Part shown: piece after piece, positions 31,179-40,076 of the stretch
Layout of the letters: each line of letters starts with the position of its first letter
Position numbering within the stretch: position 1 is the first letter of the stretch
From: a virus
Strand: one strand, 5' to 3'
DNA length: 40,320 nucleotides
IMG/VR virus record: IMGVR_UViG_3300037070_001537
Location: 1-40,320 of that record
The notes under the pieces: generated by a model
What the model saw: only the letters and a program-made list of their open reading frames with translations
Database searches by the model: none
Told to the model about the DNA's origin: nothing
Made by a program: the position numbers and the translations under genes

Positions 31179-32543
31179 ATGGCAAACTTAATCGAACGTG
31201 CTCGCGCTGCATTGAAGGCGTTTCGCTTTCCAGTCTATCCAACGAGCGTAAGCTCATCATTCGGCGCGCAAGTGTTCTGGCCTGACTGGCCGTCGCAGAT
31301 TCCTTGCGTGGGCCTCAGTGATGCTGACCTCACTGAAAGCTCGCTGATTATGGCGGCTGTCAACTGGGCAGGAACTCAGTTTGCCGAGCCGCCGCCGCGT
31401 GTGATTGAGAAGCGCGGTGATGAGTGGGTGCCGATTGATCATCCGTTGCCACGCCTGGTTGAGCGGCCAAACAGGTATTACTCCGGCGCAACGATGTTCA
31501 AGGGCTTTGCTTACTACTGGCTCGTGAATGGCAACGTCTACTGGTTTAAGGTGCGCGATAAGGCTGATCGCGTTACGGCGCTTTGGCTGCTCGATTCAGA
31601 GCAGTGCGAGCCTGCCTGGCCGGATGATGGCAGTGAGTTCATCTCACACTATGAGATTCGAGTTGATGGCAAGCTCTCACGGCTCGAGGTGCGTGATGTA
31701 ATTCACTTCCGATACGGGATTGATCCACGCAATCACAGGAAGGGGCTTGCGCCATTGCGTGCGCTTGTCGAAGAAGTAATCGCGGATGAATCTGCAATCA
31801 GCTATTCGAAAGCGGCAATGGGCTCGCTTGGTGTGCCGCCGTTCATTGTCTCACCGAAACCAAATGCGGATAGCGTCTACACGATCGACGCGGAGAAGGT
31901 GAAAGAAATGCTGATGTCGCGCACTATTGGCAGTGAGCGTGGCAAACCGATCGTGTTCTCGGCTCCGATGGATGTGGCGCAGCTTGGATTCAATCCAGGG
32001 CAGATGTCACTGAAAGAGATTCATTCACTGCCTGAAGAGCGCGTTGCGGCTGTGCTTGGCATACCGGCGATTGTGCTTGGCTACGGTGCCGGCCTCGAGC
32101 ATTCAACGTATGCCAATTATGAAAGCGCGCTGAAGGCTGCGTGGAACGGCTTTGTGATTCCAACGATGAAGGTGATCGCAAGTGAACTCGGGCATCAGTT
32201 ACTGCCTGATTATTACAATCCAGCAGAGAAGGAACGTTGGGTTGAGTTCGACACGTCGGAGGTGTGGGCGCTTCAGGAGGATGCGAAGGCGATTGCTGAA
32301 AGTGAGGTGCTCAAGTGGAATGCGGGATTGACAACGAGGAATGAAGCGAGAAGCGCGCTTGGGCTCGAGCCGTTGGAGGATGGTGACAAGGTGAACGAGC
32401 TGCCAGTGCAGGCAGCGCCAATCGAGCAAAAGCAATTGAACTTAAGCGAGCCGGCACAGTACGAAGAGCTGCGCGACTGGTGGGAGAAGTTCGGACCGCG
32501 CGAAGCGAGAGAAATTCTCGACGCAACGGAACTTGAGAAATGA
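31179..32543 (+). CDS. Portal protein, HK97 family
   Basis: This 454-aa protein starts at ATG 31179 just after TerL (GTG 31173 is an alternative). The sequence has the typical HK97-portal order: SSLIMAAVNWAGTQFAEPPPRV, AYYWLVNGNVYWFKVRD, VIHFRYGIDPRNHRKGLAPL, and LPEERVAAVLGIPAIVLGYG in the crown/clip region. It forms the dodecameric portal through which DNA enters and leaves the head. Confidence 0.88.
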   Translation: MANLIERARAALKAFRFPVYPTSVSSSFGAQVFWPDWPSQIPCVGLSDADLTESSLIMAAVNWAGTQFAEPPPRVIEKRGDEWVPIDHPLPRLVERPNRYYSGATMFKGFAYYWLVNGNVYWFKVRDKADRVTALWLLDSEQCEPAWPDDGSEFISHYEIRVDGKLSRLEVRDVIHFRYGIDPRNHRKGLAPLRALVEEVIADESAISYSKAAMGSLGVPPFIVSPKPNADSVYTIDAEKVKEMLMSRTIGSERGKPIVFSAPMDVAQLGFNPGQMSLKEIHSLPEERVAAVLGIPAIVLGYGAGLEHSTYANYESALKAAWNGFVIPTMKVIASELGHQLLPDYYNPAEKERWVEFDTSEVWALQEDAKAIAESEVLKWNAGLTTRNEARSALGLEPLEDGDKVNELPVQAAPIEQKQLNLSEPAQYEELRDWWEKFGPREAREILDATELEK

Positions 32544-32767
32544 TTGATGAGCTCGAAGAACGCGAGATGGTGCTCTCGCGTTGTCCTTGCGGGCGGAAGC
32601 CAAAGCTCTACCTGTACGGCGCTGGAATCTACAAGTTCGGTTGTGAGAATAGCGAATGCACGAGCTCTTGCACGATCACCTGCACAACGCTTGCCGGCGC
32701 TATCGGGAAATGGAATCGAAGCGTGCCGCTATTCCGCGAAGTAATCGAAGCGAAGGAGACGCCATGA
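32540..32767 (+). CDS. Lar-like zinc-ribbon protein (restriction alleviation candidate)
   Basis: This 75-aa protein has RCPCGRKPKLYLYG, then FGCENSECTSS, and ends with a AIGKWNR motif. The order of CPC-G, C-x4-C and an [A]I-x-x-WN motif matches the Lar family of small phage restriction-alleviation proteins. Family match is moderate, since Lar proteins usually have two C-x2-C knuckles. It lies inside the head operon, overlapping both neighbours, an unusual place for an early anti-restriction gene. Confidence 0.45.
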   Translation: MIDELEEREMVLSRCPCGRKPKLYLYGAGIYKFGCENSECTSSCTITCTTLAGAIGKWNRSVPLFREVIEAKETP

Positions 32768-33561
32768 AATTCTTTTGGGATGCCGAGCGCGGCGTGTACG
32801 TCGATGAGCGCGGGCGAACGGTCACGCCGGCAATGCTTCGAAAGATTCAGGCGGAATCCGAAAAGAATCACATCGTTGAGCTCGTCGCGTTGGCGGTGGC
32901 GTTTGCAATTTGGCGGCAGATGAGCACGCCGCTCGGTGGGGTCGAGGCAATGACGCCGGAGGAAATCTTCGCACTTGTCGATCCGGCGATCGCCGATAAA
33001 GTGCGTGCGCGCGTGCGCACTCTCGGACCCGTCACCTCGAGGGAATTCCAGGTGCGGATGGCGGAGCAGATTCGACTTTCGCACAACGTCAACGCGGTAC
33101 TTGCGGCCGGCGGATTCGCGGCGATGACCTTCGCACTTTGGAATTACGCGGCCGAGCGAGCGCGAAACGAGCAGGCATTTGCGGTGCGCCTTGCCGCGGA
33201 AATAGAACTCGGCCTCGTCTCGCCAGCTCAAGCAATAAATCGCACTTCGATGTATGCCGAAGCTACTTACACCAGCTTTTCCGGCGCAATACAGCGCCGT
33301 GAGCGTGTCGCAGGAACGATCGAGGCCAGAAGGATACTCGACCCGAAGGCGGAGCACTGTGAGCGCGACGAGACGCGAGGCACGCCAGGATGCCCCGAAC
33401 TCGCAAGCGAAGATTACGAGCCAATCGAGGAAGTCGTTCCGATTGGCGAGACTACTTGCCGGAGCCGTTGCCGATGCTGGATTGAATATCGGCGCGAAGC
33501 AGCGCAAGCCGCCGAGGGTGCGGTTCAACTTCCCGAAGAGCAAACTGAGCAAGCCGCGTAA
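32764..33561 (+). CDS. Minor head protein (phage Mu gpF / SPP1 gp7-like)
   Basis: This 265-aa protein lies between portal and protease, the minor head protein position. The C-terminal domain carries ARRILDPKAEHCERDETRG and CRSRCRCWIEYRRE, the Cys-containing pattern of the Mu F-like family. The N-terminal part is helical with a hydrophobic segment (LVALAVAFAIW). It likely enters the head with the portal and may be ejected with DNA. ATG 32764 overlaps the previous stop. Confidence 0.65.
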   Translation: MKFFWDAERGVYVDERGRTVTPAMLRKIQAESEKNHIVELVALAVAFAIWRQMSTPLGGVEAMTPEEIFALVDPAIADKVRARVRTLGPVTSREFQVRMAEQIRLSHNVNAVLAAGGFAAMTFALWNYAAERARNEQAFAVRLAAEIELGLVSPAQAINRTSMYAEATYTSFSGAIQRRERVAGTIEARRILDPKAEHCERDETRGTPGCPELASEDYEPIEEVVPIGETTCRSRCRCWIEYRREAAQAAEGAVQLPEEQTEQAA

Positions 33562-33752
33562 TGAGCAATGAAGCCGTCGAGATCACGATTAATTGCGATA
33601 AATGCCGGAAGCCGATAGTCGCGAATAAAGGGCAATTTCTTCGTCCAGTAATTGTGCTTTGCGGTGATTGTCGGCAGCACAACAAGTGGTATCCGGCAGC
33701 GTCAGCCACACAAGCACTTGACAAATCCAGAAAAAAGGCAGAAAACTCTTAG
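33561..33752 (+). CDS. Small zinc-ribbon protein in head operon
   Basis: This 63-aa protein has NCDKCRKPIVANKGQF and LCGDCRQHN, two C-x2-C pairs forming a zinc ribbon. It resembles the small zinc protein Com of phage Mu in layout, but no specific function can be assigned. It overlaps the minor head gene by one base. Confidence 0.55.
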   Translation: MSNEAVEITINCDKCRKPIVANKGQFLRPVIVLCGDCRQHNKWYPAASATQALDKSRKKAENS

Positions 33753-33854
33753 CCAATTGACGCACCTGTGAATACGGGAAAATAAACAGATGAGCGCGTT
33801 TACCTCCTTCGCCGAGGATTCAGGCGGAAATGGTAGCCGCGCTTTTCACTGTTT

Positions 33855-34412
33855 ATGGACCGAAGAGAATTTCAAGCACAATTCAAAATCCTCGAAGAGA
33901 GCGATTCCGTAGGTTCGTTCGAAGGTATTGCCGCCGTCTTTTCGAACGTTGATCGCCAGAATGAAATCATTCAGCCTGGAGCGTTTCAGAAAACGCTTTC
34001 CGACTTCAGTGCGCGCGGATTCCTGGCGAATGCTCACGATTGGACTGAACCAATTGGTACGATCGATGAAGCGCGCGAGACGGATCACGGGCTTTACGTC
34101 ACTGGCACGTTTCACTCAACACCGCACGCTCAGGCCGCGCGCAAGGTTGCGCAAGAACGCCTCGCGCGTGGCAAGCAGGTCGCTATGTCGATTGGCTACA
34201 AAGTGACGAATGATGAGGTGAAGGACGGCTCGAGGCATCTGCACGAGCTCGAGCTTTACGAGGTGTCGCTTGTGACTGTGCCAGCGAATCCCCTCGCCGC
34301 ACTTGCAAGCGTCAAGGCTGCTGAACCGGCAGAAGATACAACCGCAATCGAAGCGCGTCGCACTGAGCTGCGTCGCATTCAACTTACCCGCCTCGCAGCA
34401 ACGCGAGTTTAA
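33855..34412 (+). CDS. Prohead protease, HK97 U35 family
   Basis: The 185-aa protein has FEGIAAVFSNVDRQNEIIQPGAF, the His motif ANAHDWTEPIG (H61) and the Ser motif VAMSIGY (S112), the expected catalytic pair of the herpesvirus-like prohead protease. It processes the scaffold/capsid N-terminus during head maturation. It precedes the capsid gene by 13 bases. Confidence 0.9.
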   Translation: MDRREFQAQFKILEESDSVGSFEGIAAVFSNVDRQNEIIQPGAFQKTLSDFSARGFLANAHDWTEPIGTIDEARETDHGLYVTGTFHSTPHAQAARKVAQERLARGKQVAMSIGYKVTNDEVKDGSRHLHELELYEVSLVTVPANPLAALASVKAAEPAEDTTAIEARRTELRRIQLTRLAATRV

Positions 34413-34425
34413 ACCGGAGGACAAA

Positions 34426-35667
34426 ATGGGCCTATCCACCGAACTTGCCGAAAGGCTGAACACGCTGCGCGAGGAGTTCGTTAAGGCAGCCGCAGTCGAG
34501 AAGCCAAGCGGCGAAGATGTCGAGAAGGCGCAGAAGATGCACGTCGATCTAAGCGCAATGGAAAATGAATACAAGAATCTTCGCGCACTCGATGACGCGG
34601 CAGCGGCAACTCAAACTGCAATCGAAGTCGATGCGAAGGCGTCGAACATGATCCCCTTTTCGAATGGCAGTGGGCGCACGAATGGGCACTCCGTTGCCGT
34701 TCAGTCGCGACCGCCAAGCGAAGCGCTTTCCGTATTCGATCAGTTCATCGAGTCGGATGCTTACAAAAGCATTCGCAAGCAAGGGCACTTCCAGGGCGTG
34801 ACGTATTCGGTTGAAGTACCTGGCACGATCAAGGCTGCTGGCGATCCGATAATGTCATCGCAGTTTGGGCCGCGCACAACTGATCCGACTGTGCCAGCGC
34901 ATTACAGCGCGATGCCGAATGTTTACGATCTTTGCAGGATTGTGCCAGTGAGCGCTACGAGCTCGGTGCGGTATTACCAGGCGACGATGCCGCTTTCGAA
35001 TAATGCCGCATTCGTCGCTGAGGGCGCGAGCAAGCCTGAAGTACAGCCGCGCTGGGCACCCGTCGATGCGCCGATTGAGACTGTCGCCGAGTGGACAGCG
35101 GTCACGTTGCAGGCACTTGATGATGTGCCGCAACTGCGTTCAGTGCTGTATGACGATCTGCGCAGATTGTTGCTCTTGAAGATCGACGAGAAGATTCTTG
35201 CGGGTTCGGGCACGCCGCCTGAAATTCGCGGCATTCTCTCAACGAGTGGCATTCAAACGCAGGCATTCACGACTGACGCGCTTACCACGCTTGCTAATGC
35301 AGTTGGCAAGGTCATCAACACAGGCGCGGGTTATCCAACTGGCATCGTAATGAATCCTGCGGATTGGCAGACCGTTCGCACGACGACCGTCGCGGGGATC
35401 TGGCCGTTTGGCTCGCCCGCCGATGCGGGTGTGATGCGCATCTGGGGCATTCCGGTTGTGCCATCAGTCAACCAAGCAGCCGGCTTTGCCATCGTTGCTG
35501 ATTGGAATTACGCGACGATTTTCGAACGCTGGGGCGTGACGTTCATCGTCGGCTTGAAGAACGATGATCTGATCAAGAATCTGCAAACGATCGTCTGTGA
35601 GGCTCGGCTCGCGCTTGCGATTCGCCGGCCAAGCGCATTTGTGAATGCGGACATCGTGACGCCTTAA
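34426..35667 (+). CDS. Major capsid protein, HK97 fold
   Basis: The 413-aa protein starts at ATG 34426, preceded by CCGGAGG. The N-terminal ~75 residues form a helical, charged delta-like domain (ELAERLNTLREEFVKAAAVE...). The mature part has SNNAAFVAEGASKPE (around residue 188), TAVTLQALDDV, LAGSGTPPEIRGI and VMNPADWQTVR, all hallmarks of HK97-type capsids. Co-occurrence with the U35 protease implies N-terminal processing. It forms the icosahedral shell. Confidence 0.92.
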   Translation: MGLSTELAERLNTLREEFVKAAAVEKPSGEDVEKAQKMHVDLSAMENEYKNLRALDDAAAATQTAIEVDAKASNMIPFSNGSGRTNGHSVAVQSRPPSEALSVFDQFIESDAYKSIRKQGHFQGVTYSVEVPGTIKAAGDPIMSSQFGPRTTDPTVPAHYSAMPNVYDLCRIVPVSATSSVRYYQATMPLSNNAAFVAEGASKPEVQPRWAPVDAPIETVAEWTAVTLQALDDVPQLRSVLYDDLRRLLLLKIDEKILAGSGTPPEIRGILSTSGIQTQAFTTDALTTLANAVGKVINTGAGYPTGIVMNPADWQTVRTTTVAGIWPFGSPADAGVMRIWGIPVVPSVNQAAGFAIVADWNYATIFERWGVTFIVGLKNDDLIKNLQTIVCEARLALAIRRPSAFVNADIVTP

Positions 35668-35671
35668 GTGA

Positions 35672-35932
35672 ATGCGAATCGTCTCAGAGGAAGCGTGGTG
35701 TTTAACCGAGGACGGCAAGCGGGTACCAATGCGGCATCCGCTTGCTCGAGTTCTTCTCGTTGGCAAGGGATCGGAGATCGAAGAATCAGAGCTTGAGCGT
35801 TATCCGATTCTAGAGGACCTGGACGTAAAGGCGATTGATCGACCGCCGGAGAATAAAGCAATCGAGGAGCCGGCCAAGCGCAAGCGAGGCAGACCGCCAA
35901 AACAGAAGCCGCTGATAGATGAAGAAGAATGA
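35672..35932 (+). CDS. Small post-capsid protein with AT-hook-like tail
   Basis: This 86-aa protein begins MRIVSEEAWCLTEDGKRVPM and ends with a basic segment KRKRGRPPKQKP, like an AT-hook. It is acidic otherwise. Similar small genes follow the capsid gene in other HK97-like phages with unassigned roles. The stop overlaps the next ATG. Confidence 0.55.
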   Translation: MRIVSEEAWCLTEDGKRVPMRHPLARVLLVGKGSEIEESELERYPILEDLDVKAIDRPPENKAIEEPAKRKRGRPPKQKPLIDEEE

Positions 35933-36228
35933 GCGAAGCCGAAGCAATGGAACTTGTGAAACTTCACGCCGAACCGGATCGCGATCCGAAGCTTTCCGAG
36001 TATGAGCTTCAACGGCTGCTGCTTTGCTACGTCGATGAGTTGGGCGATTACAGCGATGAAGCGATTAAGCGCGCTATTTGCGATGCGTGGGATTTAAAGA
36101 CGAACAAGGCAGGCGATTATTTCGACCTCTCGGTTAATGGGCGAAATATGAATACAAACCAGGTCAAGAAGAATTGCGAAGAGCGCGCTCGATATTACCG
36201 GCGGCGGCTGCCGATTCACGTTGCCTAG
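35929..36228 (+). CDS. Putative head-tail adaptor protein
   Basis: This 99-aa protein is mostly helical: LSEYELQRLLLCYVDELGDYSDEAIKRAICDAWDLK, then FDLSVNGRNMNTNQVKKNCEERARYYRRR. The layout and position after the capsid fit the first head-tail connector of HK97-like phages, though sequence support is moderate. Confidence 0.5.
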   Translation: MSEAEAMELVKLHAEPDRDPKLSEYELQRLLLCYVDELGDYSDEAIKRAICDAWDLKTNKAGDYFDLSVNGRNMNTNQVKKNCEERARYYRRRLPIHVA

Positions 36229-36243
36229 ATGCAGTGAGTGATT

Positions 36244-36339
36244 ATGAGTTTCCACACTCCTTCTCCTGGTAAACCTCGAAGCGGGCGGTTTGCCCCAGCA
36301 CGCTTCGAGGTGATTTTCGAGAAGTATGGAGCCGCTTGA
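36244..36339 (+). CDS. 31-aa basic small protein
   Basis: This frame encodes MSFHTPSPGKPRSGRFAPA followed by RFEVIFEKYGAA. It overlaps the next small ORF and is repeated at the window start (copy 1 fragment). It is probably real because it is conserved in both copies, but its size leaves doubt. Confidence 0.4.
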   Translation: MSFHTPSPGKPRSGRFAPARFEVIFEKYGAA

Positions 36340-36430
36340 TTCTGCCAAGCATGCTCAATTTGTTCTTTGGGCGGTGTTCGTGCTCGTGGTCCTTGTCGTG
36401 GTTCTTGCTCTCTTGATCCTCCTCCGGTGA
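36326..36430 (+). CDS. Small single-TM protein, cassette copy 2
   Basis: This 34-aa frame has one Leu/Val-rich membrane segment and is almost identical to the copy at 31-135. The near-identity at nucleotide level contrasts with the heavily silent-substituted 130-aa gene that follows. Function is unknown. Confidence 0.5.
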   Translation: MEPLDSAKHAQFVLWAVFVLVVLVVVLALLILLR

Positions 36431-36497
36431 CGCAAGTCATTCAAACCATGCGCCACACTCACAACACCAAAAACTTCATAACGTACGGAGGCGCAAT

Positions 36498-36890
36498 ATG
36501 GCGGGGTCGTTAACAAATTATGGTGAAGGCAAAGTGCTCGGTCACTTGTTTGGCGGCACGACGTATGCGCCGGTTGCAACCTGGTACGTTGGTCTATTCA
36601 GCGTTGCGCCAACGGATTCAACTGCTGGAACTGAGTTGACAGGCGGTGGGTATGCTCGAGGTGCAGTCACTAACAACACAACCAACTTTCCTGCTGCCAA
36701 TCCGACGGTGACTGGCGCAGATGTGACGCTCTTTACCTCGAGCGGGTCGCACACGGCAGTAGCAATGGGGCTCTTCGATGCAGTGACGGGCGGGAATCTG
36801 GTTGCGTATTCGACGATGACCTCAACGCCAATCGTCGCGCTCGATGTGGTGCGCATTGTCGCGGGTCAGCTCAGCATCAGTTTGGATTAA
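36498..36890 (+). CDS. Phage tail fibre-like protein (Gp80-like), copy 2
   Basis: This 130-aa protein differs from copy 1 by two residues (A to G in VTGGNLVAY, I to M in STMTSTP). It is preceded by CGGAGGCGC. It probably forms the conserved base of the adhesin complex. Confidence 0.75.
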   Translation: MAGSLTNYGEGKVLGHLFGGTTYAPVATWYVGLFSVAPTDSTAGTELTGGGYARGAVTNNTTNFPAANPTVTGADVTLFTSSGSHTAVAMGLFDAVTGGNLVAYSTMTSTPIVALDVVRIVAGQLSISLD

Positions 36891-36894
36891 GTGA

Positions 36895-37227
36895 GTGATA
36901 CTTGGCGCATCAGCACTGGGGCAGTTGGCGCTCGGCGGCGCATCGGCGGCAGTTACGACTTACGTCGATGTGTCTGCATCGATAGCGATCACTTCAAGCG
37001 TGAACGCTGCGCTTATGATTGCGGGGCAGATTCACGTTGCCGCCGATATTGTCATTACGTCGAGCGTACAAGCATCCCTCACGATCAATGAGCCAGTCTA
37101 CGGTCACGTTCAGATTTCAGCATCAATCGCTATGGTATCAGCACTCACAGCATCGCTTATAGCGGCGGCGGGATTCCCGAATGCGGGAGTCTCATTCACG
37201 ATGACAGATAAAGCAGGAGGCGCGTAA
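36895..37227 (+). CDS. Beta-repeat virion protein with LGAxALGQ N-terminus, copy 2
   Basis: This 110-aa protein starts at GTG 36895 with MILGASALGQLALGGAS. It has the same three V-x-x-SA-x-I-x-I-x-SSV repeats, with conserved ISASIAMVSALTASL near the end and PNAGVSFTMTDKAGGA at the C-terminus. The middle differs from copy 1. The stop overlaps the fibre start (TAATG). Confidence 0.6.
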   Translation: MILGASALGQLALGGASAAVTTYVDVSASIAITSSVNAALMIAGQIHVAADIVITSSVQASLTINEPVYGHVQISASIAMVSALTASLIAAAGFPNAGVSFTMTDKAGGA

Positions 37228-38354
37228 TGGCTCTCGATCTATTCAAGAATTTCGCAAAGGTTCAAGTATCGACTGGCTATGACGCCTCGGCCACGTCCGT
37301 CGTGCTTGCGGGCGGTCACGGCGCAAAGCTGCCGACGGCTCCGTTCAACGCAACATGGTGGGATTCGTCCATCGCTGATCCTACCGACGATCCTAACGTC
37401 GAGATAGTGCGCGTCACTGCGGTTGCAGCGGATACGCTCACTGTGACTCGTGGTCAGGAAGGGACGTCAGCAACTCCGAAGAACACCGCCGGCCAAACCT
37501 ACAAGATGATTGCGGGGCTGACTGCCAAGACTTTCAATACTGATTTGTCGATGGTACCGCAGGTTTTAAACGGCAGACTGACGCTTGAATCAGGCGTGCC
37601 GGGTTCAATCACTGACCAGACTGCTAAAACCACAATTTACTACACTCCGTTTCAGGGTAATTGCATCAGTGTTTACGCCGGTTCGATGTGGGTGTGTCGT
37701 CAGTTTGCAGAGATTGCGCTACCGCTTGGGACGCTTGTCGCTGGCAAGAATTACGACGTGTTTGCGTATGATAGCGCGGGTGCAATTGCGCTTGAACTCG
37801 GCGCAGCGTGGACAAGTGATACGGTGCGAGCCGAGGCGCTCGTGTTGCAGGATGGCGTTCATGTGAAGTCGGGAGCATTAACGCGCCGCTATCTCGGAAC
37901 CTTTCGCACAACAACGACCACAACTACGGAGGATTCGCTACTCCGGCGCTTCGTATGGAGCAGGGCAACGACGCTGGGCCGTGATCTGTTTTTCTCCGAC
38001 ACAACACCGCATACCTATGATGGCCTAGTGCGAATGTGGGCAGCGAACGCCGAGGCTCGCGTGCAATTTGTTAGTGGGCTGGCTGAGGAACTGGTAACAA
38101 TCAATGTGTCTGCTGAATTGATTTCTGGTGCCGGCATTTTTGTTATCGGGGCCGTTGGCCTTGATTCGCTGTCAGCTTATCGAACGCTTGAAGCCTACGC
38201 GCAGCAAAGCGGCGGCTCGCTGACTACAAAAATCTCCGCAACTGAAGCTATGAGTCCGCAGATTGGGTATCACGCGCTGAATCTGACGCAACGAACGTTT
38301 AGCGGTTCGGGTAATTTTAACGCAGGTGGGATCAGCGCGGTTTTCCGGTGCTAA
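37227..38354 (+). CDS. Tail fibre protein, copy 2
   Basis: This 375-aa protein has its N-terminal 110 residues (VQVSTGYDASATS..., DPNVEIVRVTA...DTLTVTRGQEG) conserved with copy 1. The C-terminal half is diverged, apart from ALTRRYLGTFRTTT. It is a likely receptor-binding fibre. Confidence 0.7.
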   Translation: MALDLFKNFAKVQVSTGYDASATSVVLAGGHGAKLPTAPFNATWWDSSIADPTDDPNVEIVRVTAVAADTLTVTRGQEGTSATPKNTAGQTYKMIAGLTAKTFNTDLSMVPQVLNGRLTLESGVPGSITDQTAKTTIYYTPFQGNCISVYAGSMWVCRQFAEIALPLGTLVAGKNYDVFAYDSAGAIALELGAAWTSDTVRAEALVLQDGVHVKSGALTRRYLGTFRTTTTTTTEDSLLRRFVWSRATTLGRDLFFSDTTPHTYDGLVRMWAANAEARVQFVSGLAEELVTINVSAELISGAGIFVIGAVGLDSLSAYRTLEAYAQQSGGSLTTKISATEAMSPQIGYHALNLTQRTFSGSGNFNAGGISAVFRC

Positions 38355-38358
38355 CAGA

Positions 38359-40071
38359 ATGACCCTGGGCGCAACAGCATTGGCTCAAATTGCACTCGGC
38401 GGACTTGCCGGTGCAAGCATGGCGCATGCTGAAATCAGCGCGAGCATTCAGATTCAATCGCAGGTCAGCGCGAACATATCCATCAGCGACTTTGCGCATC
38501 CGATTGGTGTGTCACTCTTTGCTTCGCACGGCATGGCGGATGCGCCGCGAAGTTTTATCTTTGCATCGAACAATAAAGGCACCACGCTTGGCGTGGCGGT
38601 TGATACTGACGATCTGTCGATTACGGTTACGGGGAATATTTCAAGCTGGCCAACGTCAGGTGCGATCACGTTGGATGTTGCTGCAGGCGTCACTGACACG
38701 TCAAACGAGATTGTCTACTACGATGGCAGGGCCGGTCAGGTGATCACGCTTGTCGGGCGCGGCAAGGATGGGACTACATCCAAATCGTTCATGGTCGGCT
38801 CGCAGGTTCGCATCAATCCGATTGCAGAAACGCACAACCTGCTTGCACGCACGCTGGTTGATGTAGAGGAGACGGTACTCGCGCATGACACGGAACTGGA
38901 CGCGGTAGCGGCGGCGGTGGCCGTTCTTGATGTGGAGGTTGACTCGAAGCTGCCACTTGCAGGCGGCACGATGACGGGTGCGATTACGCTTGCGGCTGCA
39001 CCTACGCTTGATCTGCACGCTGCAACGAAACGATACGTCGATGAAGTGTCGCCGGGATCGTACAACGTGAAATCGTATGGCCTCGCCGGTGATGGTACGA
39101 CCGATGACACCGCGGCGCTTCAGGCGCTCATAGATCTCGTTTCAGCTACAGGCGGTGCGCGCATTTACTTCCCGCCCGGTACATACCTCATCGGCGGTGC
39201 GTTTCAGGACACGTCAGGCAGGAATGCGCAGATATTGCTGCCGATTGTGGCAACGTCAACACCTCCCGTGACTATCGAACTATTGGGCGCGCTCGCACCG
39301 CCGCGGCAGTACTTTCACGACACCGAGCTTCCTTCACCCACCGCATTCTCGATTATCAAATCCACGATCACAGGCGGAAGCGGTACGGCGTGCTTCATCG
39401 GCGGGATCGAAGCGGAGGGCAGTCACTGGAACAACGTGCAGCTCATTGTGCGTGATTTGATCTTCGAAGCGCCGCCGAACCCTTCATTCACCGCATTCAA
39501 TTGCTTCGATCTTATGGGGCCGCAATTCTCGAATGTGCTAATTCATACCGGATCACTGCGAGGGCTTGAGGTGACTGAGCCGACAAACACCAACGCAATT
39601 AGCATCAGGCTTGCTCCATCGCTCCACTCAGCAGGGCAGAAACTGAATGTAGTCGATGTGTGGGGCTTCTATGCGGGAATGCTCGATGGCGAGCTCGCGG
39701 AATCTGACATCAACATCTGGAATTCGAAGATCGGCGTGCTTGTTCCGTTTACTTTTCACTTGAGTACGTTCCGATATTTGGGGCTGCTTGGCTGTCAGCG
39801 CGGCATCGTTGCGGCAGGTGTCGGCTATACGGGAATGGGCGGTGATGACGGGACGCATTATATGCGCGTCATTGCGTGCGCTGTTGAGCGCGGGAGTGTT
39901 GCAACGGGATCGGCGCTCGCATGGCAGGAGCGGATCTGGGATGTGGACGATCAGGCGAACCTGCTCAAAGGCGATCTCAAGTGGCTGACCATAATGGCAA
40001 CGAGCGGAAACGATCATAGCTTTACGAAGAATGGCGGAACAGGGCTGCTTACAAGTGAGATTGGGACTTAA
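38359..40071 (+). CDS. Tailspike with pectate-lyase-like fold, copy 2
   Basis: The protein is 570 aa from ATG 38359, four bases after the preceding stop. It begins MTLGATALAQIALGGLAG, then HAEISASIQIQSQV (the shared beta-repeat). The tail-fibre motif GGTMTGAITL...LDLHAATKRYVDE is near residues 202-229. From about residue 235, NVKSYGLAGDGTTDDTAAL and IYFPPGTYLIGG mark a parallel beta-helix tailspike. The rest differs strongly from copy 1, suggesting different glycan specificity. Confidence 0.78.
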   Translation: MTLGATALAQIALGGLAGASMAHAEISASIQIQSQVSANISISDFAHPIGVSLFASHGMADAPRSFIFASNNKGTTLGVAVDTDDLSITVTGNISSWPTSGAITLDVAAGVTDTSNEIVYYDGRAGQVITLVGRGKDGTTSKSFMVGSQVRINPIAETHNLLARTLVDVEETVLAHDTELDAVAAAVAVLDVEVDSKLPLAGGTMTGAITLAAAPTLDLHAATKRYVDEVSPGSYNVKSYGLAGDGTTDDTAALQALIDLVSATGGARIYFPPGTYLIGGAFQDTSGRNAQILLPIVATSTPPVTIELLGALAPPRQYFHDTELPSPTAFSIIKSTITGGSGTACFIGGIEAEGSHWNNVQLIVRDLIFEAPPNPSFTAFNCFDLMGPQFSNVLIHTGSLRGLEVTEPTNTNAISIRLAPSLHSAGQKLNVVDVWGFYAGMLDGELAESDINIWNSKIGVLVPFTFHLSTFRYLGLLGCQRGIVAAGVGYTGMGGDDGTHYMRVIACAVERGSVATGSALAWQERIWDVDDQANLLKGDLKWLTIMATSGNDHSFTKNGGTGLLTSEIGT

Positions 40072-40076
40072 AGGCC

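Noticed and set aside
32629-33552. 307-aa minus-strand ORF
   Set aside because: It is antisense to the minor head gene and has no recognisable domain.
33718-33746. Promoter-like TTGACA before the protease gene
   Set aside because: No acceptable -10 element occurs at 16-18 nt spacing.
33790-33912. 40-aa ORF (MSAFTSFAEDSGGNG...)
   Set aside because: It overlaps the protease start in another frame, has no motif and is too short to support. The surrounding 102-nt gap (33753-33854) shows no other clear feature.
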